Assembly (NCBI GenBank): GCA_017577485.1
Contig: PKRI01000004.1
Coordinates: 1-64,000, forward strand
Length of the DNA: 64,000 bases
Reading direction: 5' to 3'
Source: Bacillota bacterium
GTDB taxonomy: Bacteria > Bacillota > Sulfobacillia > Thermaerobacterales > RSA17
Positions 50,121-58,217 of this stretch are shown in pieces. Positions within the stretch are counted from its first letter, which is position 1. Each line of letters begins with the position of its first letter. The notes beneath the pieces were generated by a model. The model did no database searches, was not told where the DNA came from, and was given only the letters and a program-made list of their open reading frames with translations. Made by a program: the position numbers and the translations under genes.

Positions 50121-52427
50121 ATGCGCACCTGGTTCGCTGACCTCGACGAGCGCATTCGCCGGGAGCTGGCGGCCATCGCCTTGATCGCCGCCTCCGTGCT
50201 CCTGCTGTTCGCCCTGTACAGTGACGGCGCCGGTGCCGGGACCGTCGGGGGCTTTTTCCAGCGGGTGCTGCTGGGGCTGTTTGGCCGCGGGGCGCCGGTG
50301 ACGGTGGTGCTGATGGGCGTGGCGGGCGTGGTGCTGCTGGTGGGCCGGGAGGTGCCGCGCCTGCCGGCGCGGGCCGTGGGCGCCCTGCTGGCGCTGGCGG
50401 CGGTGCTGGTCTTCGTCAGCGGCGACATGCCGGACACCGGCTTCATCGCGGCGGCGCGGAACGGCTTCCGGGGGCACTTCGGCGGCGTCATCGGCGCGAC
50501 CCTGCACTGGCTGCTGGTGCGGGCCTTCGGTCCCGTCGGCCGCACGCTGATCATGGCGGCCATGGCGCTGGCCTCGATCCCGCTGATGCTGCAGTTGCCC
50601 CTGGGGCGCCTGGCGTCGGCGGGGGCCCGCGGTGCCGGCAGGGCCGCCACTGGCAGCGCCCGTGCCCTGCGGGATTTCCTGCTGGAGCCGGCGGGAGAGG
50701 CGGCCGGTCAGGAGCTTGAGCCGGAAGAGCAGGATAGGGCAGGCGAGCCGCAGGAGACCGCCGGCGACCTGGCCGCCGTGGAAGGGCCGCCGGTGATCCA
50801 CGCCGATGAGGGGGACGAGGACGAAGAGGCCGGCCTCGATGCCGCTCCCGTGCCCGCCAGGGCGCGCGGCGGAACCGCTGCCCCCGCTGCGCCCACTGCC
50901 GCGGGTGGGGGGGCCGGGACCGCGGAAGCCGCCGCGGCCGCGGCGGCGCCCGGAGCGCCCGTCCAGGACCAGCCTGACGGCGGCGACGCCGCCCCGCGGC
51001 CGTACCGGCTGCCGCCGCTGTCGCTGCTCAAGAAGGGCAGCCCCCGCCGGCCCGCGGCCGAGAGCCGCAAGGAGGTCGAGGCCCGGGCCCGCCACCTGGA
51101 GGTCACCCTGGAGAACTTCGGCGTCAAGGCCCGGGTGGTGGGCGTGCAGCAGGGCCCGGCGGTCACCCGCTTCGAACTGGAGCCCGCCACCGGCGTTCGG
51201 GTCAGCCGCATCCAGAGCCTGGCCAACGACATCGCCCTGAGCATGGCGGCCACCGACGTGCGCATCGAGGCGCCCATCCCCGGCAAGTCGCTGGTGGGCA
51301 TCGAGGTCCCCAACCGGGAGATCTCGGCGGTTTACCTGCGGGACGTCATCGATACACCCGAGTTCCAGAAGCACCCGTCGCGGCTGGCGGTGGCCCTGGG
51401 CCGCGACATCGCCGGCCAGCCCGTGGTCACATCGCTGGAGAAGATGGTCCACGTGCTGATCGCCGGTGCCACCGGATCGGGCAAGAGCGTCTGCATCAAC
51501 TCACTACTGGCCTCGCTGCTGTTCAAGGCCAGGCCCGACGAGGTCCGCCTGCTGCTGATCGATCCCAAGGTGGTGGAACTCAACCTCTATAACGGCATCC
51601 CGCACCTGCTGGTGCCGGTGGTGACCGATCCCAAGCGGGCAGCGGCCGCCCTGGGCTGGGCCGTGCGGGAGATGGAGCGTCGGTACGAGCGTTTCGCCGA
51701 CACCGGCGTCCGCGACATCAGCCGTTACAACGCCCGCGCCGATGAGGAGGGCTGGGAGCGGCTTCCCTACATCGTCGTGGTCATCGACGAGCTGGCGGAC
51801 CTGATGATGGTGGCGCCGGTGGACGTGGAGGACGCCATCCAACGCCTGGCCCAGATGGCCCGGGCCGCCGGCATCCACCTGGTGGTGGCCACCCAGCGGC
51901 CGTCGGTGGACGTGATCACCGGCGTGATCAAGGCCAACATCCCGTCGCGCATCGCCTTCGCCGTGTCGTCGCAGACCGACTCGCGCGTCATCCTGGACAT
52001 GGCCGGGGCCGAGAAGCTGGTGGGGAAGGGCGACATGCTCTTCCACCCCATGGGGGCGTCCAAGCCCATCCGTGTCCAGGGCGCGTACCTGTCGGAAGGC
52101 GAGCTGGAGGAACTGCTCAATTTCGTCCGGGAGCAGGGACGGCCCCGGTACCACGAGGAGGTGCTGGCGGCCGCCGACCGCGGCGAGGCCGAGCCCCTGG
52201 AAGGTGACGACGACCTGTTCCCGGAGGCGGTGCGCCTCGTGGTGGAGGCCGGCCAGGCCTCGGTGTCGCTGCTGCAGCGGCGCCTGCGGGTGGGCTACAC
52301 CCGCGCCGGCCGGCTCATCGACATGATGGAAGAGCGCGGCTTCGTGGGCCCCCACCAGGGAAGCAAGCCGCGCGACGTGCGCCTGACCATGGAGGAGTAC
52401 CGGCGGATCTTCTCGCCGGATGAATGA
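50121..52427 (+). CDS. ftsK: DNA translocase FtsK/SpoIIIE
   Basis: This membrane-anchored motor pumps DNA at the division or sporulation septum. From ATG 50121 (GGGGGAGG upstream) it is 768 aa. Residues ~15-160 hold about four membrane helices. ~190-300 is an Ala/Glu/Pro-rich linker. The alpha/beta motor follows, with Walker A GATGSGKSVCINSLL at ~449-463, Walker B VVVIDELADLMM, and ATQRPSVDVITGVIKANIPS. A C-terminal gamma winged helix (GYTRAGRLIDMMEERGFVG) reads KOPS/SRS polarity sites. Position matches spoIIIE of B. subtilis. Confidence 0.95.
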   Translation: MRTWFADLDERIRRELAAIALIAASVLLLFALYSDGAGAGTVGGFFQRVLLGLFGRGAPVTVVLMGVAGVVLLVGREVPRLPARAVGALLALAAVLVFVSGDMPDTGFIAAARNGFRGHFGGVIGATLHWLLVRAFGPVGRTLIMAAMALASIPLMLQLPLGRLASAGARGAGRAATGSARALRDFLLEPAGEAAGQELEPEEQDRAGEPQETAGDLAAVEGPPVIHADEGDEDEEAGLDAAPVPARARGGTAAPAAPTAAGGGAGTAEAAAAAAAPGAPVQDQPDGGDAAPRPYRLPPLSLLKKGSPRRPAAESRKEVEARARHLEVTLENFGVKARVVGVQQGPAVTRFELEPATGVRVSRIQSLANDIALSMAATDVRIEAPIPGKSLVGIEVPNREISAVYLRDVIDTPEFQKHPSRLAVALGRDIAGQPVVTSLEKMVHVLIAGATGSGKSVCINSLLASLLFKARPDEVRLLLIDPKVVELNLYNGIPHLLVPVVTDPKRAAAALGWAVREMERRYERFADTGVRDISRYNARADEEGWERLPYIVVVIDELADLMMVAPVDVEDAIQRLAQMARAAGIHLVVATQRPSVDVITGVIKANIPSRIAFAVSSQTDSRVILDMAGAEKLVGKGDMLFHPMGASKPIRVQGAYLSEGELEELLNFVREQGRPRYHEEVLAAADRGEAEPLEGDDDLFPEAVRLVVEAGQASVSLLQRRLRVGYTRAGRLIDMMEERGFVGPHQGSKPRDVRLTMEEYRRIFSPDE

Positions 52428-52443
52428 GGCAGGCCGGTCGGCG

Positions 52444-52557
52444 TCAGTAACTGCGGCGCCCGCCCCTGACGGTCTGGCTCAGGATGAGGACGAAGAACAG
52501 CAGGATGCCCAGCGGGATGACCCAGCGGCTCAGGAACTCCAGCACGGCCTGCAGCAT
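52444..52557 (-). CDS. 37-residue single-pass membrane microprotein
   Basis: On the minus strand, ATG at 52557-52555 opens a 37-codon gene ending at TGA 52446-52444. GGAGGTG (complement of 52564-52570) is 6 nt before the ATG. Residues ~12-27 are a membrane helix (WVIPLGILLFFVLILS), with an amphipathic start containing a Glu and an Arg/Gly-rich end (RGGRRSY). The positive end predicts it stays in the cytoplasm. A consensus promoter sits just upstream. It lies convergent to ftsK, in the 244-bp gap before pgi. I do not recognise a family; it is too short for ordinary gene callers. Confidence 0.75.
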   Translation of the reverse strand: MLQAVLEFLSRWVIPLGILLFFVLILSQTVRGGRRSY

Positions 52558-52578
52558 GGACCGCACCTCCCGCGCGAC

Positions 52579-52607
52579 ATTCTACTCGAGCCCGGGAGGA
52601 CTGACAA
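52579..52607 (-). promoter_or_regulatory. Consensus promoter for the 37-residue microprotein
   Basis: Read on the minus strand, TTGTCA (52607-52602) and TAGAAT (52584-52579) are separated by exactly 17 bp. The transcript would start near 52572, giving a leader just long enough for the GGAGGTG and start codon. This is strong support that the small gene is real. Confidence 0.75.
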
Positions 52608-52671
52608 TGCACGGAACAGGGCCGGGCGGTCCCACGGCGAAGGATGGACCCCACGGCCAGGAGTTGGTACC

Positions 52672-53448
52672 GTGGACCTGACGCCGCGCCTGGGCTTCAC
52701 CGCGTTCCTGGACGAAGCCTCGTGCCGCCTGCAGGGGGGCGGCCAGTGGACGCCCGGACCGCCCGACGTGCGGGCGCTGGAAGCCATGCGGCCGGTGCTG
52801 GCCGACCCGGCGGCCCAGGGTCCCGCCGAACTGTACTTCATGTACCGGGGCGCCGGGCCCGCCGCTCCGCAGGCCGGCGCCCGCCGGCGCGGGCTGCGCT
52901 ACGACCTGACGGTGCTGCGTCCGGGGCTGGTGGGCCGCGAGTACGTGAAGACCTTCGGTCACGAGCACCCGGCCGCGCCCGACGGCATCGCCTACCCGGA
53001 ACTCTACCAGGTGGCCGCGGGCCGGGCCTGGTTCATCCTGCAGGACCGGCGGACGGTGCTGGTGATTGCCGCCGGGCCCGGTGACTGCGCGCTGATCCCG
53101 CCGGGCTTCGGGCACGTGACCGTCAACGTCGGGCCGGGCCCCCTGGTGCTGGCCAACTGGGTCGACGGCGGTTTCACGTCGCTTTATGACGGCTACCGGC
53201 AGCGGCGGGGGGCGGCGGTCTACGTGGAGGCGGGCAGCGGCGGGCCGGTGCTGCGGTCCAACCCGGCGTACCACCCGGCGCCCGCGGTACGGTGGGGCGC
53301 CCCGACCCCGCCGGACCTGGTGGGGCTCCAGGAGCCCGGCGAGCCCATCTTCACCGCCGTTTGCCGGGACCCGGACCGCTTCGCCTACCTGTGCCGGCCG
53401 GCGGCGGCCGCGGCCCTGTGGGCGCGGCTTGACGAGTATGATGGATGA
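52672..53448 (+). CDS. Cupin-type (archaeal-like) phosphoglucose isomerase
   Basis: This 258-aa protein resembles the metal-dependent cupin glucose-6-phosphate isomerase of archaea and a few bacteria, unrelated to classical Pgi. Start GTG 52672 has AGGAG 8 nt upstream. The metal motif is in VKTFGHEHP (HxH) followed by YPELYQVAAGRAWFILQ with the Glu ligand. The second cupin motif, CALIPPGFGHVTVNVG, carries the final His, and ANWV follows. A Trp/Tyr-rich C-terminus completes it. It would interconvert glucose-6-P and fructose-6-P. It is isolated from other glycolytic genes, 27 bp before lipA. Confidence 0.85.
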   Translation: MDLTPRLGFTAFLDEASCRLQGGGQWTPGPPDVRALEAMRPVLADPAAQGPAELYFMYRGAGPAAPQAGARRRGLRYDLTVLRPGLVGREYVKTFGHEHPAAPDGIAYPELYQVAAGRAWFILQDRRTVLVIAAGPGDCALIPPGFGHVTVNVGPGPLVLANWVDGGFTSLYDGYRQRRGAAVYVEAGSGGPVLRSNPAYHPAPAVRWGAPTPPDLVGLQEPGEPIFTAVCRDPDRFAYLCRPAAAAALWARLDEYDG

Positions 53449-53475
53449 AGAGACCACGGACGGGGGGGATGCCCC

Positions 53476-54441
53476 GTGGCCGACCTGGAACCGGGGCGCA
53501 AACCCGACTGGCTGAAGATCCGGCTGTCCAGCGGGCCCAACTTCCGCCGCCTGAAGCGGCTGATGGGTGACCTCAACCTGCACACCGTCTGCGAGGAGGC
53601 CCGCTGTCCCAACATCCACGAGTGCTGGGAGTACGGCACCGCCACCTTCATGATCCTGGGCGACATCTGTACCCGCGCCTGCGGGTTCTGCGCCGTCAAG
53701 ACGGGGCTGCCCACCGAACTGGACCTGGCTGAGCCCCAGCGTCTCGCCGAGGCTGTGGCCAGGTTGGGCCTGGAGCACGTGGTCATCACCTCGGTGGCCC
53801 GCGACGACCTCTTCGACGGGGGCGCCTCCATCTTTGCCGACGCCATCCGCGCCGTGCGCGAGCGGGCGCCCGGCGTCACCGTGGAGGTGCTGATCCCCGA
53901 CTTCCAGGGCAGCGCCGCCGCCCTGCGGGTGGTCATGGACGCCGAGCCCGACATCCTCAACCACAACGTGGAGACCGTCCGGCGCCTGTCCCCGCGGGTA
54001 CGGGCCCGGGCCACCCACGACCGCTCGCTGGAACTGCTGCGCCGGGCCAAGGAATTCGCCCGGGAGCGGGGCGCGGCCACGCTGACCAAGTCAGGGTTGA
54101 TGGTGGGGTTGGGCGAGACCTTCGATGAGGTGGTCGAAACCATGCGGGAACTGCGGGCGGTGGAGGTCGACATTCTCACCATCGGCCAGTACCTGCGCCC
54201 GAGCCGGGACCACCTGCCGCTGGCCCGGTTCTGGACGCCCGCCGAGTTCCAGCAGTTGAAGGAGATCGGCCTGGAGATGGGCTTCTCCCACGTGGAGTCG
54301 GGCCCCCTGGTGCGCAGTTCCTACCACGCCCACCGGCAGACCCGCGACGCCCGCGCCGCCGTGGAGGCCGCCGGCCAGGGTGCCGCCCGGGCCGCCGCTG
54401 GCGCTGCGGCTCCGGCCGCCGGCACGGGGGGCGGCGACTGA
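53476..54441 (+). CDS. lipA: Lipoyl synthase
   Basis: LipA is a radical SAM enzyme that inserts two sulfurs into octanoyl groups on lipoyl domains. The 321-aa protein starts at GTG 53476. The radical SAM cluster motif is CTRACGFC (CxxxCxxC). The auxiliary cluster cysteines are in CEEARCPNIHEC near residue 39, and RSSYHA near the end carries the conserved Arg-Ser-Ser. An Ala/Gly-rich ~30-residue tail follows. Bases 53454-53479 can fold so that the start codon lies in a stem. lipB follows with 1 bp between them. Confidence 0.96.
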   Translation: MADLEPGRKPDWLKIRLSSGPNFRRLKRLMGDLNLHTVCEEARCPNIHECWEYGTATFMILGDICTRACGFCAVKTGLPTELDLAEPQRLAEAVARLGLEHVVITSVARDDLFDGGASIFADAIRAVRERAPGVTVEVLIPDFQGSAAALRVVMDAEPDILNHNVETVRRLSPRVRARATHDRSLELLRRAKEFARERGAATLTKSGLMVGLGETFDEVVETMRELRAVEVDILTIGQYLRPSRDHLPLARFWTPAEFQQLKEIGLEMGFSHVESGPLVRSSYHAHRQTRDARAAVEAAGQGAARAAAGAAAPAAGTGGGD

Positions 54442-54442
54442 G

Positions 54443-55168
54443 GTGACGGGGCCGGACGGGCTCCTGGCGACGGCCGACCTGGGCCGGCGCACGCCCTACG
54501 GGCCGGTGTGGGCGCTGCAGCAGGACCTGGTCCGGCTGCGCCAGGCGGGCCGCATCGACGACGTGTTCCTGCTGCTGGAGCACGAGCCTGTGTACACCCT
54601 GGGCCGCCACGGCCGTCCGGACAACGTCCTTTGGGACGAGGGGCGCCGGCGGCAGGAAGGCATCGCGCTGTACCACATCGACCGGGGAGGCGACGTGACG
54701 TACCACGGCCCGGGGCAGGTGGTGGGGTACCCGATCCTGCACCTGGAGCCGCTGGGCCTGGGCGTGCGGGCTTACGTGGAACGGCTGCAGGCCGGGCTCA
54801 TCGCCGCCTGCGCCCGCTTCGGCGTCGAGGCCCGGGCCGTCGAGGGGCTGCCGGGGGTCTGGGTGGGCGACGCCAAGATCGCCGCCATCGGAATCCGCTG
54901 TTCCCGCGGCGTCACCAGCCACGGCTTCGCCCTCAACGTGTCCACGGACCTCAACCACTTCAGCGGCATCATCCCCTGCGGCCTGGGGGACCGCGGGGTC
55001 ACGTCCCTGGAGCGGGAACTGGGCCGGCCGGTGCCCTGGGAGCAGGTGCTGGCCGCCGTGGCCGAGGACGTGGCCCAGGCCCTGGGTTACCGGGGTGTGC
55101 GCTGGATTCCCGCCGGCGAGGTGTACGCCGCGGCCGGCGCGTCACCGCCGGAACAGGTTGCGCAGTAG
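54443..55168 (+). CDS. lipB: Octanoyltransferase LipB
   Basis: LipB moves octanoate from acyl carrier protein to lipoyl domains, giving the LipA substrate. From GTG 54443 it is 241 aa. Conserved: LLEHEPVYTLGRHG, IDRGGDVTYHGPGQVVGYPI, the Lys in VGDAKIAAIGI, and the catalytic Cys in FSGIIPCGL. It ends convergently against a proline dehydrogenase, with the last 27 bp overlapping tail to tail. Confidence 0.95.
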   Translation: MTGPDGLLATADLGRRTPYGPVWALQQDLVRLRQAGRIDDVFLLLEHEPVYTLGRHGRPDNVLWDEGRRRQEGIALYHIDRGGDVTYHGPGQVVGYPILHLEPLGLGVRAYVERLQAGLIAACARFGVEARAVEGLPGVWVGDAKIAAIGIRCSRGVTSHGFALNVSTDLNHFSGIIPCGLGDRGVTSLERELGRPVPWEQVLAAVAEDVAQALGYRGVRWIPAGEVYAAAGASPPEQVAQ

Positions 55169-56065
55169 GAAGCCCAGGTTGGCCGGCCGCTCCGCCAGCC
55201 GGCGCATCAGGTACGGGTACCAGTCGGTGCCGTAGGGCACGTAGACGCGCACCGTGTAGCCCTCGGCCGCCAGCCTGCGCTGAAGGTCCGGCCGGATGCC
55301 CAGCAGCATCTGGAACTCGAAGCGGTCACGGGGGATGTTGTGCTCGGCCACGAACCGCCGCGTGAAGTCGATGACGGCCTCGTCGTGGGTGGCCACGGCG
55401 GTGTAGCGCCCTTCCTGCAGGTAGTAGGCGATCAGCCGCCGGTAGTTGGCGTCCACGTCGGCCTTGCGGGGATAGGCCCGGTCGGGCGGCTCGGCGTAAG
55501 CCCCTTTGACCAGGCGCACGTTGGCGCCCTGTGCGGCGAGGCCGCGCAGGTCCTCCTCGGACCGGTAGAGCATGGCCTGGATGACCACGCCCACGTTGTC
55601 GAAGTCCTGGCGCAGGCGCCGGTAGATCTCCAGGGTGCGGTCGATGGTGTCCGAGTGCTCCATATCGATGCGGACAAAGTTGCCCAGGGCCGTGGCCCGC
55701 TCCACCACCCGGCGGATGTTCTCGTAGGCCAGGTCGGTGGACAGTTCCAGGCCCAGCTGCGTGAGCTTCACGGAAACATTGGCGTCGAGCCCGTCGGCGG
55801 CGATGCGGTCGAGAATGTCCAGGTAAACGGCGGCGGCGGCCCGGGCCTGGGCCTCCTGCGCCACGCTCTCGCCCAGGTTGTCCAGGGTGACCTTGAGGCC
55901 GTCGCGGTTGAGCCGCTTCACCACCTGCACGGCTTCGTCCAGGGTTTCCCCGGCGGTGAAGCGGCCCGCCCCCAGTTTCATGCCGTAGCGGGTGACCAGT
56001 CGGCGGACGGTGGGGCTGTCGGCCAGGCGAAGGATGATCCAGCGTCCTGCGGTGTCGAGTCCCAT
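55142..56065 (-). CDS. Proline dehydrogenase (first copy)
   Basis: PRODH oxidises L-proline to P5C with FAD. This 307-aa minus-strand protein starts at ATG 56065-56063. It is the single-domain bacterial type, with a TIM barrel: KLGAGRFTAGETLDEA, NVSVKLTQLGLELS, VRIDMEHSDTIDRTLEIYRR, VRLVKGAYAEPP, and the C-terminal substrate-binding YLMRRLAERPANLGFLLRN. A second copy is at 58217. Its 3' end overlaps lipB by 27 bp. Confidence 0.92.
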   Translation of the reverse strand: MGLDTAGRWIILRLADSPTVRRLVTRYGMKLGAGRFTAGETLDEAVQVVKRLNRDGLKVTLDNLGESVAQEAQARAAAAVYLDILDRIAADGLDANVSVKLTQLGLELSTDLAYENIRRVVERATALGNFVRIDMEHSDTIDRTLEIYRRLRQDFDNVGVVIQAMLYRSEEDLRGLAAQGANVRLVKGAYAEPPDRAYPRKADVDANYRRLIAYYLQEGRYTAVATHDEAVIDFTRRFVAEHNIPRDRFEFQMLLGIRPDLQRRLAAEGYTVRVYVPYGTDWYPYLMRRLAERPANLGFLLRNLFRR

Positions 56066-56164
56066 AGCGTAGGCAGCCCCCTTCGCAAACTGCGTCGAAA
56101 ACTTCCGGGCGGCCCGGGCGATTCCTCCCGCCCAGGTGCGCCGCCGCCATTGGCCCCGCCGCCG

Positions 56165-56770
56165 TCAGCGGCACCCGCCGCCCGGCCGCCAGTCCGGGTG
56201 TAGGTGGAGAAGCGCCGCCACGGCGTCCGTCAGCGACGCCCGGTAGCGCAGCAGGCCCCGGCCGCTCTCCAGGAGGGCACGGCGGACCGGTCCCTGCAGT
56301 TCCTCCAGGGTGGCCCACCGCACCTCGGCGATCTCCTCGGTGTCCACGGGCCGGGGGTGGGGAGGAGGCTCCGGGCAGAAGGCGGTGAACACGTGGCTCT
56401 GCCAGGAGAGGATCTGGCCGTCGGGGGGAAGGAACAGGGCGTCGACCCGCAGCACGTACCGGTGGAGCCGGGCACGCAGGCCCGTCTCCTCGTAGCCCTC
56501 CCGCAGGGCGCCCTGGTCGGGCGCCTCGCCGGGCCGCACACCGCCGCTGGGTGCCCGGTAGACGCCGGGCGGGTGGAAAGGCTTGCGGATCAGCGCCAGC
56601 CGGCCGGCCGGGTCGAAGATGAACAGCGTCATGTCGTGCCGGCGGCCCCGGTCCAGGCTGCGCTGGACGATGCCGGCCTCGTCGCGGCTGATGGACTGTT
56701 CCACGGTCAGCAGGGCGGGGCGGCCGTAGGCCGCTTCCAACCGGGCGACGGCTTCGGCGTCGACGTGCAC
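56165..56770 (-). CDS. Nudix hydrolase
   Basis: The 201-aa minus-strand product starts at GTG 56770-56768 with GGGGGTG 6 nt upstream. A complete Nudix box is present: GGVRPGE then seven residues, then REGYEETGL (GX5EX7REUXEEXGU). The surrounding domain (residues ~45-165) is a normal Nudix fold, with an N-terminal ~40-residue helical extension. The nucleotide substrate is not predictable from this. It lies between DUF3243 and the proline dehydrogenase, possibly in one transcript. Confidence 0.92.
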   Translation of the reverse strand: MHVDAEAVARLEAAYGRPALLTVEQSISRDEAGIVQRSLDRGRRHDMTLFIFDPAGRLALIRKPFHPPGVYRAPSGGVRPGEAPDQGALREGYEETGLRARLHRYVLRVDALFLPPDGQILSWQSHVFTAFCPEPPPHPRPVDTEEIAEVRWATLEELQGPVRRALLESGRGLLRYRASLTDAVAALLHLHPDWRPGGGCR

Positions 56771-56778
56771 GGCAGCAC

Positions 56779-56805
56779 CCCCGGCGGGGGAATTCGCCGC
56801 CGGGG
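56779..56805 (-). other. Hairpin between DUF3243 and the Nudix gene
   Basis: CCCCGGCGG and CCGCCGGGG (56779-56787 and 56797-56805) form a 9-bp perfect stem with a 9-nt loop, ending close to the Nudix ribosome binding site on the minus strand. It could limit readthrough or access to that site. Confidence 0.45.
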
Positions 56806-56845
56806 TCCCGGTCCCCGCCCGTCCCGAGCGGGGAGGGGCTGCGGA

Positions 56846-57130
56846 TCAGCCCTCGCCGCCGCGGCTGCCCACCGGAGCCGGTGCCGACTTCTCGGCCACC
56901 CGCAGCAGGGCGCGGCTGATGACCCGCTTCTCCTCTTCGTTGCACACGTCCCAGAATTCCTTGAGCAGCCGCTGCTCGTAGGTGCGGGGTTCCGCCTCGC
57001 GGGCCAGCCAGTCGCCGATCTGGGCGGTGATGGCCGCCACGTCCTCGTCGCTCATGCCCATGCGCTTGGCCTCGCCGGCCCGCTCCCGCAGGCGGTCCAG
57101 CATGTGCCGGAAGTTCTCGCTGAAGGCCAC
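56846..57130 (-). CDS. DUF3243 family protein
   Basis: From GTG 57130-57128, with AAGGGAGGG 5 nt upstream, the product is 94 aa. It matches DUF3243 (YmfJ-like) proteins of spore-forming Bacillota: a helix FSENFRHMLDRLRERAGEAK, then GMSDEDVAAITAQIGDWLAR and EQRLLKEFWDVCNEEEKRVI, where B. subtilis reads GDYLANQVDPKN and LWSVASAEEQ. In B. subtilis ymfJ lies a few genes beyond spoIIIE, so linkage is roughly kept. Function unknown. It is divergent from the gene at 57231. Confidence 0.82.
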   Translation of the reverse strand: MAFSENFRHMLDRLRERAGEAKRMGMSDEDVAAITAQIGDWLAREAEPRTYEQRLLKEFWDVCNEEEKRVISRALLRVAEKSAPAPVGSRGGEG

Positions 57131-57230
57131 AGGAGCCCTCCCTTCCGGAGAGAAGTCGAAGCAGGGTAAGTGTTTGACGGGCATCGCCCGGCTATACCCC
57201 CGCACCCCGAACCCAGAAGGAGGGCCGGTC

Positions 57231-58217
57231 GTGAAGATCCGCTGGCTCAGCGGCGACGACGTTGCTTCGGTGCTGACCATGGAGGCGGCCGTGGAGGCGG
57301 TCCGCCAGGCCTACGTCGCAGTCTACCGCCGGACGGTGCAGATGCCCCTGCGCATGCACCTGCCCTCGGAGCGGTACGGGGGGCTCAACCTGTTCATGCC
57401 CTCCAGCGACCCCGACCTGGGCCGCACGGTGCTGAAGGCGCTGTCGGTGTACGGCGACAACCCGGCGCGGGGCCTGCCCGCCATCATGGGCGTGGTGCTG
57501 GTGTTTGACGCGGTCGACGGCCGGCCGCTGGCCGTCATGGACGCCGCCCGCCTCACCGGGCTGCGGACGGGCGCCGCCAGCGGCGTGTCCAGCCAGGTCC
57601 TGGCCCGCCCGGACAGCCGTGTCCTGGCGGTGATCGGCGCAGGAGCCCAAGCGCCGTTCCAGGTGGACGCGGTGCTGGCCGTGCGCCCCATCGAGGAGGT
57701 GCGGCTCTACTCGCGGACCCGCTCCCGGGCCGAGGCCCTGGCCGCCCAGGTGCGGCAGCGCCGCCCGGACCTGCGGGTGGTGGTGACCGATTCCGCCGGC
57801 GCCGCCGTCCGCGAGGCCGACATCATCTGTACCGCCACCAACGCCGTGGAGCCCGTGCTGGCCGACGCCGACGTGAAGCCCGGCACCCACGTCAGCGCCG
57901 TGGGCAGTTTCACGCCGGCCATGCGGGAACTGCCGGCGGATCTGCTGGCGAGGGCCGGACGGGTCTACGTGGACCAGCGGGAAGCGGCCCTGGAGGAGGC
58001 CGGGGAGGTCATCCACGCCCTGCAGGCCGGTGTGCTGGCCGAGGACGCCCTCATCGAACTGGGAGCGGTCCTGGCGGGTGAGGCAGAAGGCCGGCGGGAT
58101 CCCGAAGAAGTGACGGTGTTCAAGAGTTCCGGCCTGGCCGCCCAGGACCTTTACGCCGCGGCCCGCGCCCTGGAGGCCGCCGAAAGCCGCGGGGCGGGCG
58201 TCGAGGTCAGTCTCTGA
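57231..58217 (+). CDS. Ornithine cyclodeaminase/mu-crystallin family protein
   Basis: This 328-aa protein starts at GTG 57231 with AAGGAGG at 57217-57223. Family features: RMHLPSERYGGLNLFMPSSD, LKALSVYG, VMDAARLTGLRTGAASGVSS and the dinucleotide site VLAVIGAGAQAPFQVDAVLA, then DIICTATNAVEPVLAD. Members convert ornithine to proline with NAD, or reduce ketimines or alanine derivatives. Sitting directly before a proline dehydrogenase, ornithine cyclodeaminase is the most sensible activity here. Its stop overlaps the next start (TGATG). Confidence 0.88.
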   Translation: MKIRWLSGDDVASVLTMEAAVEAVRQAYVAVYRRTVQMPLRMHLPSERYGGLNLFMPSSDPDLGRTVLKALSVYGDNPARGLPAIMGVVLVFDAVDGRPLAVMDAARLTGLRTGAASGVSSQVLARPDSRVLAVIGAGAQAPFQVDAVLAVRPIEEVRLYSRTRSRAEALAAQVRQRRPDLRVVVTDSAGAAVREADIICTATNAVEPVLADADVKPGTHVSAVGSFTPAMRELPADLLARAGRVYVDQREAALEEAGEVIHALQAGVLAEDALIELGAVLAGEAEGRRDPEEVTVFKSSGLAAQDLYAAARALEAAESRGAGVEVSL

